From Globisporangium splendens (Eukaryota; Oomycota; Peronosporomycetes; Pythiales; Pythiaceae), in the NCBI GenBank assembly GCA_006386115.1, contig VFIW01000017.1, forward strand, positions 605,788-669,787: DNA of 64,000 bases. Direction: 5' to 3'. Positions within the stretch are counted from its first letter, which is position 1; every line of letters starts with the position of its first letter. Below the pieces are notes generated by a model, which had not been told where the DNA came from, searched no databases, and saw only the letters and a list, made by a program, of their open reading frames with translations. This document shows positions 20,818 to 33,312 of this stretch, in pieces. The position numbers and the translations under genes were made by a program.

Positions 20818-23800
20818 TCTTTTTCCATTATCTTTTCGAGATACACTCTCCCAATAAAATCAATGCAAAAACCCGAATCGACACGAGCGCTTGGTTGTTG
20901 TTGTTCGGAGACTCGCTCATTCACGACCCCGAAAGATTGAGAAGTCCCGCCAGGAGACTTGCCTTTACGAGAAAATGTAACATCGTAAAGGCACAGTCTC
21001 CTATTTGAGTACAGGAACTCCCTAATGCCACCGATCGCAGCATACACCTCAGCTAAAAGTCACTACCACCAAAATTGCCACTTACTTAGCAGCTTTTGTT
21101 GGTGATAGAGGTGACAGCAAACTGAGCATTATTTGTTTCTTGATTTTTTTCTGTGTTGTTGATGATTGCTTTTCTCGAACGCTGGCTGTCGTCGTCGTCG
21201 TCGTCAGTTCACTCTTGATTCACAATGACATGAGTCCTGAAAGTGCTGACGATTTCCGAATCGAGGCTCCGCTGTTCTTGAATGCTGATCGTTTACCAGT
21301 TGTTTGAGTCTTGTGTCACCTCCTCACCGTTGAAACCTGCGATGAACATCAGCATGATCTGTTCATCACAGGCGAGACCGTTCATTTTCGTGAACGATTC
21401 AGCGGACACTGGTAAACGTTGGAGGACGTGACTCGACTGGAAGGTGCAGCTCGCTAGAGGAGGAGAAGAAGAGGAGGAAGACGATAGGCAGCGTCGTGTA
21501 CCCTCTTGGCGCTCGCCGCTGCCGTCGCGGTAGATTCTCGCCATCCTGCTCGCGCGAGGGACAGTGAACACCGCGGATGCGATATTCTCACTCGGCTGTG
21601 GATTCTGAAATGAGCGATTTTCTTGAGCGAGTGCTCAGGTTCAGACCAGCGCCGATGGCACTGGCTACAGTGGTACTACAGCGAGAATATTTAGCAAGAG
21701 GGGAGGAATTTCATACAAACTTCAAGTGAGAAAGGAGGCGAGTCCAGCATTCCTTGAATGCAAGTACAACACTGCGGGCTCCAAGCGTGTGGCTGAGAAG
21801 CAATGTACCCATTGAACATTTTGGAAATCCAGTCAGCGCAACTCCCAAGAGAGACATCACAGAGGACGCTATCGTTGAGGCTGCAAGTGCTGCTACTTTG
21901 GGGTCCACGCATTCAATTTACAGAACCTCACCTGTGAACCACAGCCAGACAGGAGAGACTCGCACATTTACGTGCGCAAACGAGAGATTCCATGACCCGC
22001 ATGGTCTGTCGCGTCTCTAGCGAGTCTTGGGCAGCATGACGCATTTGCTGAAATGAGTTACAACGCACCGCTTTCATCAAGCTCTCTGCTGAGCGAACGA
22101 CCGTGCTGAAGGTTTTTGTTTGCCCAGTTTTCACTCACCACAAAGTACCATCATTCCCGTTGAAAACCATCACTCAGAATGTCCACTTGGGTCAAACTTG
22201 AGTTTGCCCCACTAATCAAACCAAAATCCAAGCACAGCGGTAACCTCTAGCATCCACACTCTCCATTTGTGAGAAAATCGTCATGTAGCGAGGAGATAGC
22301 TGTTGGCGCACCAAACTGCCACTTTGGTCGATTTGTTCATCTTGTGCACTTAGACGGCTACTGACGCTTTCGAATGAATGGCTGGGTGTCGAAACTTAGT
22401 CATCAAACAACTGCAACGCTTCTACTCTCGATAATGCAACTGAACATTTCGGATCACCGCACGTTGACACTATCGACCACGTGAATATTTCAAGCTTCAT
22501 AATATACATCCACACGGCATTGCGCGCCAAACAACCAACGAGATAGTCTCAATCGCAACAACTTCAGCGCCTCTGGCCAGCGAGACAGAGTGGTCCTCTT
22601 GCCATAACGCATTATGCCAGCATGTGAATCACTCGCGAGTATGCGAAAGCAAGCTATCGCTCAATTTATACCTTCAAGTCTGTCGGAATTGTTGCATTTA
22701 TTCATTCATTCAATTTTTGTGCAATTGCTGCATGTACATCGTTCATCCAGCTGTCAGAACGAAGAGGTCTCCGCGCTGTGGCCTCTTCCTGTTGTACTCT
22801 CAGTGCCTGCGTGCCTGAATCTTGATTTGTTGTGAGCCGGACTATTCGCTCATTCACGTGTCCGGATGCAAAGAGTCGATGAAGAGAAACGCCCTGTTCA
22901 CAGGCTTCTTCCTTCATGCCTAGTGGTCTTGATCGCTGGTTCGACCTCTTTGCAGTTCTCAAAAATTGCCACAGATCGCGGCAAATCACCTCAGCTCCAA
23001 AATCACTACCAGTACACTAACCAGTGGAATAACGAAAATGGCCGTCGCATGCACAACCGATCGCATCGTTGGCGAGTGGTATGCGCACTGAGATCCGTTT
23101 TCTGGTTAGCAAGCTTCTCTGGCCAATCTTGGCGATTCGTGCACAGATTCAAGTGCAAAGTGGACATGGGCATGGACTGGATGCGAGAATTCTGTTTCAC
23201 GGCGGGAGGTACTTGATTGGTTGGCGCAGTGGCTGAACGGAATGGGTGGCACATTGTTCGCACTGGATGGAGGACAGTCCGTGTGAGTTGGACGCTCGGG
23301 CTTCTATCGCACGTTGCTTATCTTTGTGTTTACTTCAAGGTCAATTTGGGAATGAGAAGCAGCTCCTCAATATTGTCAGTCGAATGGAGCTCGTGACTTT
23401 CCTTTTGGGAAAGGCAGGATGCACTGTCATTCCGAGGCAAAGTCACCAAAAATGCAATCACTCTGCACGATGGAGAGTATCCGCTACATTGAGCCGATTT
23501 GACCCATGGGTGCGCTCTCGTTTCATGGCTTTCAGGCATGCACCTGCTTGAGCTGGCTGCGGATTTTGACTTGGTTCTTTTCCAGGAATGTTCGTGGTCG
23601 GATGACGCCGATGGGTAAATGGTGTGTACAGCAGCAACTCCCATAAATGATTGTTCCACTTGGCTGTCAGTTATCATCATGAATCGGAGAATATCAAATT
23701 CAGAGCAGAATGCAGGATCAGCAGTCACTCCGAGTGTGGTGGGTGGCAACGACTCGGGTCTTCGGCACGTTCTCGAAAGAACTGTCCTCAGTGACCTTGA

Positions 23801-25218
23801 GCGGTGTCTCGTACCCTGGTGAGGAGGACAAGGTGCACTGTGAGCGCATTTGTGAGTCAGTAGAGAAGATTACAACCACCAACAACGCGTCACTCGACAA
23901 GGATACGCGGAAAGGCATGCGACTGCTTCAGTTCCAAACGAAGCGACTTTGTGGACTTTTGCAGAGCAGCGACTCTAAATTTCGAAACTGCATAGTTCAA
24001 GATTGTTGATGAGCCTCAAGTTACCAAAGCAGCGTATGCAACGCGTACGTGTAGATACACGACAGTTGAGAACCCCAAGTCGAAATCGGAGTCCCTCAAG
24101 CATTGCAAGCACAACACTCCACTGTACGATTGAGCGCATGCACTTTAACTGTCCATTGAGGATCTGGTTTGTGGTCATGTATCTGTACGACTGTAGGCTA
24201 CAAATGTGCTTTGAGTAAACTGAACCACGACAACTCTACTACAGGATATCATGCGCTTTGAAACGCTTTTGTGCCGCAAACGCACGAGTTCAATCGCAAG
24301 AACCTTTGGCACGATGAAGTAGGGCCAGATAGCGTCTCGGATTAGACGTTAGATTGGGCGGAATGCACTGGAGTTGTTGCTGTAGGTGGAAATGCGTCGA
24401 CTTGGCTGACACCCAGAAGACATTCCGAAAGTGTTTGCAAGTTGCTCGCTTTTGTGTCCTGGTTGGAAAGTGGTAGCAAACCACAAATGACCAGCACAAG
24501 CACAATTTAGGGGCTTGGACGACAGATCTGCGCTCGGATGCAGCACAGACGAACCTAGCGTTAGGATGTAATCCGTACTCAGCATTTTTACACGACAAGA
24601 TGGCCAGTCACAGCGACTGGCTTGGCTGCAGATAATACAATTGCGGATGCTCGTTTTCCGACGTCGAGATTGCTCGATCGATCGTTAGCGCACATTATAG
24701 CTTCAAGGGCACGAATAGCTGTCCAGCAGGTGTATGTAAGTTGAACAAGCCACCATTCCATCCAGCGACGTACGTGCGTAATGCCGCAACCATTCTGGTA
24801 TCATCCGCTTCCCAGAGAGCGCTTGTTGTCCACTCTTTCTTTCTCTTCATGGCACAAAATGTGAGACTCCAGCATCCGTGTCTCGCAATGTGAATCGTAC
24901 GAGATTCCGAACTTCCAGCGATGCACCATCTTCAGCGGAGAGCTCAGTGGTTGTCACCACCATGCGCAGATACTTGGGTCTGCTATGCCTCTCGCCCTCT
25001 GCTCCCTGCCTGCAAGACGGCACAAGTTAGCACAGCACACTCACACACAAATATACATAAATGCACTTGAATGAAGTCATCTGCATATATATATATTAAA
25101 AGAACACTTCATTGCACCACACGCCGTGGCAGCACGCAAGTCGTTCTAGTAGGAGGGGAGGGTAGCCACTAAGAAAACAGTCCCTGTTGCATAATAATGC
25201 GCTGCCTCGGTTGAGCGT
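20818..25218. other. Gene-free region, 4.4 kb
   Basis: No frame shows a domain or convincing composition. It contains further decayed pieces of the repeat sequences to the left (GAATGAGC motifs near 21607 and, reversed, near 20915 and 22850), a GTC-triplet run near 21190 and TA repeats near 25088. The last few hundred bases are the 3' flank of the SNARE gene. Confidence 0.5.
21059..21115 (-). repeat. Reversed relative of the GTCAC/GTGAC hairpin element
   Basis: Ends GTCACTACCACCAAAA and TTTTGTTGGTGATAGAGGTGAC form imperfect inverted repeats around ~20 bases. The outer flank, read in reverse (AGCTAAAAGTCAC), matches the flank of the hairpins at 12285 and 14374, so this is a fourth member with a longer loop. 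Confidence 0.45.
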
Positions 25219-26217
25219 TTACTTGAGTCCGAGCACGAGCGAGAGCACCAAAATCGCGACGACCAGCGTGAACAGTCCGTAGCAGATCAGCTTGGTCTTG
25301 GAACAGACGCAGTAGCCCATCTTCGCGTCGGCTTCGCGCACATTGTCCAGCGCGCCTTCGACATTATCACGAGCGGCATTCGTGTTTTCTTCAATCTCCA
25401 CTATAAAAACACAACAAGACACACAATAAAACAACGGTTAGAGCCTACATGAACAGCAACATTACAAGATACACACGGGCATGCACGTACCAACGACTTC
25501 GCCCTGGTCGGTCACCAGGTCGTCGACCTCTTTGAACGCCGCGTTGACCTCCCGTACTTGGTGGTTGATGTGGATCAGGTCCTGTTCCCGTCGGATCAAG
25601 TCTACAATTCACGATAATGATTCACAGAGCGAGTGAGTGCGCCGCGCATGTGACATGAGTGTGTCCCATTTTACTTCCCTTCCCTCCCTCTCGACCATAT
25701 GCAAAGGAAACGTACCATCTTCGTCGTAGGTGGTCACGTTCGCCTGCGCATACAGTTTGTCTTCGCTGTAGTTGCCGAACTCGACGTGATTGTCGTCATC
25801 GCGGCGGAACGAGTGCGAGCTCTGTCGGATGTGCGCGATCGCGGCCTTTTCCGCCTCCACGAGCTTTTTGCACGTGTCCTCAAAGTTCTTGCACTGGTTC
25901 TTGAAATCCGACGAGAGCTTGTTCACCTGCGTTTTCCGCGTGCGCGCCTGCGCGCCGCTCTGCGTGAACTTGTACAGTTCCTGAAGTCGCTTGTTGATCT
26001 TCGCGACCAGCGTGTTGCCCTTGTCGGTCATCTCCTTGAGCTCTTGGTGGTTGGCGCGGTTGTCCTGCGGCGTGCCGAGGATCAGCATCTTCTGCATGAT
26101 GGCGCGCGTCGTCTGGTGGAAGCTCTGGATCGACGCCGTCGTGTCCTGCACGAGGCGGTTGTACCGCTCGGTGTCGCCTCCGCCCCGTGGCGAGTCTGCT
26201 GACGTGTAGTTGGACAT
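25219..26217 (-). CDS. Qa-SNARE (syntaxin 7/12/Pep12-like)
   Basis: Three exons, 26217-25716, 25601-25491 and 25400-25219; introns of 114 and 90 bp, both with GTACGT donors and TAG acceptors; 264 aa. Order of parts: an N-terminal three-helix-type region (about residues 15-125, with RYNRLVQDTTASIQSF), a linker, the SNARE helix (about 168-230), and a C-terminal tail anchor ending LFTLVVAILVLSLVLGLK. The zero-layer Gln is in VTDQGEVVVEIEEN, the Qa signature, and is built across the exon 2/3 junction, which confirms that splice. The protein drives vesicle fusion, most likely on endosomal or vacuolar membranes by subfamily resemblance; plasma-membrane syntaxins are a less likely alternative. Start chosen at MSNYTSADSP; the longer upstream frame is Arg/Ser-rich UTR. 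Confidence 0.92.
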
Positions 26218-27839
26218 CGTGCCGTTCTGTAATCTGCGCTGCGGCGTATGGAGCAGGCGTTCAAAAGTGCGCGATGCGGTGGTTAAGAGCGCGTCGAGTG
26301 GAGGGTAAGCGGCGCGACGCGGCGACGGCGGATACAACGAGTGACAGACACCGCGGAGGCTCGTTGGCAGAGTGCGGGCGGACGATGGGAGCGCGGCGGA
26401 CGATGTGTGCGTCTGGAGGGCAAAGCGCCTTTGGCGAGCGCGTCTTCGTCGGTCGTGCCGTTGTGCATTTGATGCCATGCCACCTCCTCCTACTGTAAGG
26501 TGTGTCCTCTATCTTGGGTAAAAGTAGAATGCATCGCAAATGACGGGGTTTCAAAACAATTGGGCACCTGATTAATGTTAACGTACTGATATGCTAACAC
26601 GCACAGTCCATTATAGAAGGGTATTGAAAGATGAAGGAATGCTAGCTGGAGGTCATGCAAATACCCACAGCAGCCTGACTGAATAATACTGCGCATGACC
26701 TCAAAATTGTTGAGCGCGGGTAGAAAACGGGCGCTAGGGGAGTGTGCTGGTGACTTGGTGTTTGTATTCTCGTTCGAAAAAAAAGACAGGCAGCGGTCAC
26801 TCTTATTGTTCGGTCGGGGAAAATACAGTACAGTTCAGAACAAACAAGTCCACTCGCACACCTCTCTCTCTCTCTGTTGGATTACACAAGTAAACCTCTT
26901 GCAATTAATTACTGCCAAACTGTTTAGGTTCTGTGCTCTAATTGCGTTATTTAGTATGATCAAACATTACATATGGCAGGTCGTCTACACAGAGTAATTG
27001 TCTATCACCACTGTCCGGCGTGGATGGTGCTGGGCAGCTCTGACGACGGGGAAAAATGGCTCCAGCGCTGCTGAATCCAGTCACGTCTGTTGCATCTGCT
27101 GTTGGCAGTGGGATCCTACATCATTCATTGCGCTTCACGCTTTGGTTCATTTCCGCTCGTCCATTGCTTGCTTATTGTAAAATTTGGCTGTTTCCCTACA
27201 GTAAAGCTGAGCAAAATCGACGCCAAACAGGTCGGATGATGCCTTGTTATTTTACCAAAAGCCAGATTGATTCTCTGTGAGGATGATGATGATGGAATTT
27301 CGCATTTTTTGAACCCCCTAGTCCCCTCCCCATTCTCTCTACCCTATGCACAGAAGACATGTCGCCACGGACGATAATAGAGAGGTAAACTCCAAATACT
27401 CATCACTGATTGGTGTAAACTATACCATGAACCACTTTTCGACCAATCGTTGAATATGCAAACGAGCCACACCTGAATTCAGGAATGTTTGCACGCAGCG
27501 AAGATGGAATGGATCGACAGATTACTTGAGGTGTGCAAAATGGTTAAAATGGACAAGAGCTTCAATGTCACACGCGGCTCGTGAACCCAAGCAGGAAATC
27601 CAGACACCACTCGAGCAGTAGCTGCCGAGTGTGAATCCACAATGCACAGCGAGTGGCAGCAGCAAAAGTCATGGGACGCAAAGCCTGAATGGTGCACCAT
27701 TTCGCAGGACGTCTGGCTCCTGTGGACCTGAGTGCATGCCATCAAGCAGCCCCACAAGCATTTTTCCACACGATCCCGCAACAATCATCATCACACTGTA
27801 TTTTCGTTCTTCTCTCTCTGCAGATCCTCTCGCGTGGCT
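26218..27839. other. Intergenic region between SNARE and beta-galactosidase genes
   Basis: Holds the SNARE promoter (a GCACTTTT initiator-like site ~60 bases upstream of its ATG) and the 3' flank of the GH35 gene. It contains a CT repeat near 26865 and no recognisable gene. Confidence 0.5.
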
Positions 27840-30771
27840 TTAATCGATGGCTTGGATGGGGGTCTCTGTAGACGTAGACGTTGCTGATATGGACAGTGGT
27901 GCATGGTCTACTTCTTTTGTCTCCACCATGGTCGAGAGCACGATGCGCACACTGGAAACGGTGCCGCCGAGTTCATCGAACACCACGAGCAGGTTCGGCG
28001 TCGCGTTGTCCGTGTACAGCCACTCGGTCGGAATGTGGTAATACTGCTGCACAAACTGGTCGTTGGCGTCGCGGATCATCCAGTAGCGCCCCAAGTCGTG
28101 GCCGTTTACGTATGCGCGGCCACGCGTGAGCCCATTGCAATCCAGCAGAATCGACGATACCTCTTCAACGGGGGCAGTTGGTGATGGCTCGTCCGGTTCG
28201 GGCAGCAAAAACGTCGTCTTGTACCACGCCATCACTGGGAATCGGTTCGGGTCTTCTCCTTCGACGGTGCTTTCTTCTTGCTGAACGGGTTTCCACTCTA
28301 CCGAATCGGTCCATTGCGGATCGAAAAGCTCCAGCTGCTCACCGACAAGTCCCGGAAGCATTTTCCACTCGCCATGGCCACCGACCAGATCGAGGTCGTT
28401 GTTGATACGCACAGCACCGGTCAAACCTTTCTTGTGGTCATGTCCAAGCGAATGGATCCCGAGACTCACGGACATCAACGTCAAGTGGTGATGCTTCCGA
28501 AACGACTTCTCGTTGCCGATCACTTGCACTGGTAAATTCATCTCGAACTCCATCGAGCAGTTCTCGCCTGGGTACCCCAAGTACTGGTCACCGACGAACC
28601 GATGGTTCAAAAACACGATAAACGCATTGGCTTCGCAGGACGTAAAGCGCAGTGTGGTTGGCTTGCCCGCCACTGGTGGTTTATCCAGACGGAAAGTGGT
28701 CTCGTACGTCAAGTAGTCGGTCTTGTCGCGTGTCACTCGTAGCTGTTCCATCGGCACTCTCTTCAGGATCGATTTTCTGGGTACACCCTGTGCACCAACC
28801 AACTCACTCCACGATTTCCACGTCAGCGCGCTTTCAGCGACAAGAGGCGAGTACACGCGATGCTGACGGTGGGGAAACGAAGTCGCTACGTCCGACGAGT
28901 TGTACAGCAGCTTCGTAGTTTCATTCGAACTGCCTTGTTCCTCGTTTTCCAGAATCACGACAGATCTCGCCGCCAAGTAATATTTCGCACCATCGTACGT
29001 CACGCGAGCACCCTTGTCTGCCGCATTTTCAAGAAAAACGGCTTGGCCTGCTTTTTTGTTGCCGTAGACGTATGCGCGCTGAAGGGGGTCTTCTGTTGAC
29101 GCACCGCGATGAACCGTGCTGCTTTCGCTGATTGGCTTTGGATATGGCAGCTGCCGCTCGTACCGCATCACAATGTTGTTGATACTAATCAGTGCTTTAT
29201 GCAGTTTGCGTAGATGGGATCGTTTGGGTTCATTGCTGAGTCCATCAGCATGTAGATTCACGCCGTCGGCATACATTGTCGTCACGCCAGCGGACGCACT
29301 TCGTCCATAATTGTTTCCCCCATGATACATCTGCATGCATCGCCAACGTCACACAAATTAAGTGGTCATTTCCCAGCTTACTCGCAAGATGACATAAAAG
29401 CACTCCACTCAATTGCACTCACATAGTAATTTTGGGCAGCGCCACCCACAGCAAACCATCGTGCAACAGCGTATGCCACCTCGGATGCAGACCGCTGGTC
29501 GGGCGGTGGCGTTGTTGCATTCGATGGTTTCTCTTCCGCCCATTTCTGGTACCAACCTTCGTTCTCAGTCCAGATCAAAGGTTGTGCTGGACGATCACGG
29601 GTCTGGTTGCGCGCAAAGTCGATGCAATCGTTGGCATTGCACGCTAAAATCGTATTCGGCGCGGATTTGCCGTTGCACCTGAATCGTGAGAAACGCCAGC
29701 ACGGCATCAGAAGTTAGTAGAATGCGCTCACCAAGCACTCCAATGCAGCTTGGTACTTACATGACCCATGGGATCGACGTGCCCAAGTCCTTGACAAGCT
29801 TGCCGCACCACTCAATGTACTCTGGATCCTCCATAGTGAACTCATTCTCGATCTGCGCCAAGATGATCGGTCCACCCTTCGACGCCATAAATGGACGCGC
29901 GATGTCAACCATTTTCCGCACGAAGCGCTCCATCTCCGACTTCCACGGCCCATTGTTCGACCGCACTTTCATGTTCGGGATCCAATTCAGCCACACTGGG
30001 AGACCGCCATTGTCCCATTCCGCACACACGTAGGGACCGAAGCGCACGTGCAGGAAGATGCCCATCTCCGCCGCGAGCTCATAGAACTTTGTGATATTCT
30101 TGCCTCCGGAGAAATCGTACACATCTCGCTCTTGCTCGTGCAGATTCCAGAAAACGTCTACACCAATAGCAAGCGGCTCAGCCACACACACACACACGGT
30201 CAGAAAAAAAAGCGCGCAACACGCTCCAAAGGGGGCTGCATACGGACTTACACATTTGAATATGGTTCAAGCCATCATCTTTGGCCTTAAGCAACAAGTC
30301 CCTCCACATGCTCGGTGTACTTCGCGGGTAATGGATCGATCCGCCGATCAGTAGCGTATGATGTCCGTCGATCACAAAGCCCCGCTGAGAATAATCCACA
30401 GTGTATCCATGTTTTCGCTTCTCCTGGTCGATATCCGCATACGTCATGTACTTGACATTGCTGTTTCCATACTCCTTAGAGCCCTGCGCTGCTCCTTGGT
30501 CCGGGATTTCTTCCTGGTGTTGCTGGCGCTGTGTAATCAAGAACGGGTTCTCCCGCCGCACCGGAGGCTGCCAGATCATCACGTAGCACGCCGCAAAGCC
30601 GACAATCGCGAGGCAGACTGCATCGGCGCGTCGCATCCAGCGCGTCTTCTTCTTCTCCTTGATGTGCATCGGTGAATCTGTCGTGTCGTCAGCGAACTCA
30701 TCGCCGACGTCCACCAGGAGCTTCCGCAGATCATCGCGCTCGTTGTCTGCCGAGAACGTCGTCCTCCCCAT
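27840..30771 (-). CDS. GH35 beta-galactosidase, type II membrane-anchored
   Basis: Four exons, 30771-30252, 30157-29761, 29678-29423 and 29330-27840 (introns 94, 82 and 92 bp; donors GTAAGT, GTAAGT, GTGAGT); 887 aa. Splices rebuild conserved GH35 motifs: HIQM/YVFWNLHE, SIPWVM/CNG and QNYY/MYHGGNNYGR. The TIM-barrel catalytic domain follows a cytosolic N-terminus and one membrane segment (about residues 50-66). The acid/base Glu lies in AQIENEF (about 272) and the nucleophile in WTENEGW (about 344). The C-terminal half has the jelly-roll domains typical of plant-like GH35, ending in a Ser/Thr-rich tail. It should hydrolyse terminal beta-galactose from glycans in the Golgi or at the cell surface; the substrate is unknown. 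ATG chosen just before the short cytosolic tail. Intron 1 holds a CA repeat. Confidence 0.93.
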
Positions 30772-31214
30772 GCTGCTGACCACAAGACGAGGACCCACAG
30801 GCGATGGACAGAGGGTGGACAGATGGGTGGGTGAAGAAGGCGCTGGTAGAGTGGAGAAAATGCAGCGTGGATGCAGCAGCGTGTGGCAGATCTTCTTCGT
30901 TTCTTTTGTTTCTCGTTCTCCGCGCTCTTCAAGCTCACACAAGAAGCTTGGAATGATGCACAAACATGGTTCGTATCAATCAACATGTCGCAGATGTATG
31001 CCAGATATTTGTTGGATGAATGATGATGCCTTCGGCGATGTTGCACGAAGGTTGCATCAATGTGAAAGTTGCATCGACAGATGGGTTCACTTGCACCGAT
31101 GGCTACATTTTGCTCTTGCAGCCAGCAGGAATGATTCCAGGCTGCAGTGCTTTAAAGATTTCTGGCAATAGTTGTTGTTTATGATCGGAAGTATGCGCCT
31201 AGATGATGTCACCG
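30772..31214. other. Intergenic region upstream of the GH35 gene
   Basis: Holds the GH35 promoter and 5' UTR and the 3' flank of the Sfi1-like gene. A TGCATTTTCTCC initiator-like site lies ~90 bases upstream of the ATG on the minus strand. Nothing else is seen. Confidence 0.45.
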
Positions 31215-33312
31215 TCATCGTCGGTCCTTGTTTGCATATTGGCGCCATTGCTGGAGGATCTCACTGAGCCAGGATCGTTGCCGTTGCAGGACTCGTTGTC
31301 TCCATTTCTGTCGAGCACGACGAGCGACGAGGAGTTGTTTCCAGCGACCGATCGCATTTCCCTTCAAACGCGTTGCAGCTTGTGATAAGCTCCATTCAAC
31401 CAGTCGATTATGGATCCACACGTCGGTGATAACGCTTTCCCAGTGCGCAAAGCAAGTGGTCAACTGTCTCTGCTGTCGGATGCTCGTAAATTCGCGAAGT
31501 GAAATCCGTTGACGCGAATTTACGATCGCTCTTTGATGCCACAGATACAGGGTTTGTTGCTGTTGGTTTCTCCTCCTCGAGTGAACAAACGCGCGCAGCT
31601 TGGATTTGACTTGTACGAAGCGATTCCATCGACAGAAGCATCGTCCGCCATGGATCGAAAGTAGCGCAATCGAAACCGTGCCACTCGTGATCGCAGCGTT
31701 TTCACATCGACAGCATACTGGATCAGACCTCGAAAGCTCTCCCGCACAATCGCTCCATTCCCAAATCGATCAGCTCGACCCCGCTTGCCTTCCTTGATCT
31801 TGACCTTAGCATCTCACTCCCGGATGAGATGCCAGTATTTCCGCAGGTACTTCGCATTGAAGTGCATCGTGGCTTTTGTCGTTTCAATTCGCCGTTGCGT
31901 CCTTTCGTACGACACACCTGGAGTCGTTCCAGAACGCGAGTCAGTCGCATGTTCGCAATGAATCGTTCAGCCTGTCGTTGGCGCTGAAGAAGTTTTTTCT
32001 TCGCCGAATACATCTGAATGAGACCATGCAGTGCTCTTTCCAGGCACCTCGCTTTCACATGCTGGCTCGCAAGAGCAGCAACCTGCTTCTTCCGCTTACG
32101 CCACGATATTTCGGCTTTCCAATGTGTGAAGCATTTCCAACTGAAGAATCGCTGTCGAAAGCCGATCGCTCGCTGAATGGTTTCGTTCTCTTGTCGTTTC
32201 AGCGAGATCCACCTCGTCCACAGCATCCAGCATTTGGTTATTCGCGAGTTGTTCATGAACTCGGTGGCTTTCTGGAATCGCGCCATTTGATGTTTCTTCA
32301 GATTCGAGAATCGCTTCCAGGCTCCAAAATGATTCTCAAGACAGAAAGAATCCTGGAACAGAAACATTTTGCGCATTCGCTTTACGATGCGAACCTTCGA
32401 TCTCCAAGCTGAGAATGCGCTGAGCGTCGATTTAGCGTAGCAATGTTGGATTGCTCTCGCTCGCAGGCGGTTTATCCGAGTAAAAGCAATCCAGTTGGAG
32501 TAGTACTGTTGCAGGCAGTGTGCATACCGGAAGGCGTCAGCTTGGCGCTTCATAGCGCGGGTTCGTTTTGCGTCGTCTGTAGACACTTTCCAGCGAGTGA
32601 AATAATCCCCTTGCTGATTCTCCCTGAAAAATTTCAGGAACCCCTTGTATTTCACCTTCCAAAGGTGATGGCCAACCCATTGCTGGAAGCATCGGTGGAT
32701 GGTCTTGCGCTCGTGTGACTTCTTCGCCTGACTCACTTGACTCTTGTAACGCTTCTGCCTCGTCATCCATGACTGGAGGGTGTTGAGGCCTTTCCGAGCA
32801 GACGCCAATCGATGGAATCGAGATGCATGAACCAGACTTTGTGTTTGACGTCGAGCTTCCACTGTTCTTGATCTCCATTTCGCAATACTTCGACTCGAAA
32901 AGTGCCGATCAATAGAGATTAGCTCCGCAAGTTTGGTTTCAGCTCGACCACGCCTTCTATCCAAGTATGCTTCCCATTGACGAAAGAAGTGACGTGTAGT
33001 TGATTTGCACCTCAAGCAGTCTGCTTCAAGTTGTTTCTCTCGCTTCGTTTGTTGTATACCTTGGAACGAGATCCATCCTTCAAAGCACCGCCGCTGCAAA
33101 ATGCACGTTGAATAAAAGCTCAGTGCTCGGGAGAGCAGTTGGTGGTTCTGTCGGCGCATCACTACAAATTTTCTCCAACGAGACCACGACAGTCTCGAAG
33201 ATTTATCTTGGGCATGCCTTGTAGCACACGCACGCTTCTCCTTCTCCACTCGTTCATGCTGCACAAATGCTGTCCATTGCCAGAATGACTTCGCGGCGAG
33301 ATATTCAAGCCG
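31215..33312 (-). pseudogene. 3' part of the Sfi1-like gene, interrupted by frameshifts and a stop
   Basis: The repeat pattern continues past 33312 in three successive frames: about 33312-31920 (AKSFWQWTAF onward), about 31920-31650 (HFNAKYLRKYWHLIRE, then a TGA at 31814-31816, then VRESFRGLIQ) and about 31650-31215 (CFCRWNRFVQ to QQWRQYANKDRR, stop). Each change moves the frame the same way, as if one base were missing. The first lies at a run of five Ts (33313-33317). A GTGTGT...CTAAG intron around 31805-31919 could explain the second change and the TGA but would remove clear repeat sequence. Either the gene is losing its 3' end or the assembly has single-base deletions. Confidence 0.6.

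Noticed and set aside
31814..31816. TGA in the Sfi1-like tail as a selenocysteine codon, given selD nearby
   Set aside because: Structural repeats do not use Sec, no SECIS-like hairpin was noticed and frame changes lie on both sides; decay or error is simpler.
31805..31919. GTGTGT...CTAAG intron in the Sfi1-like tail
   Set aside because: It would keep the frame and remove the TGA, but it also removes sequence (HFNAKYLRKYWHLIRE) that fits the repeat pattern very well; kept only as an alternative.
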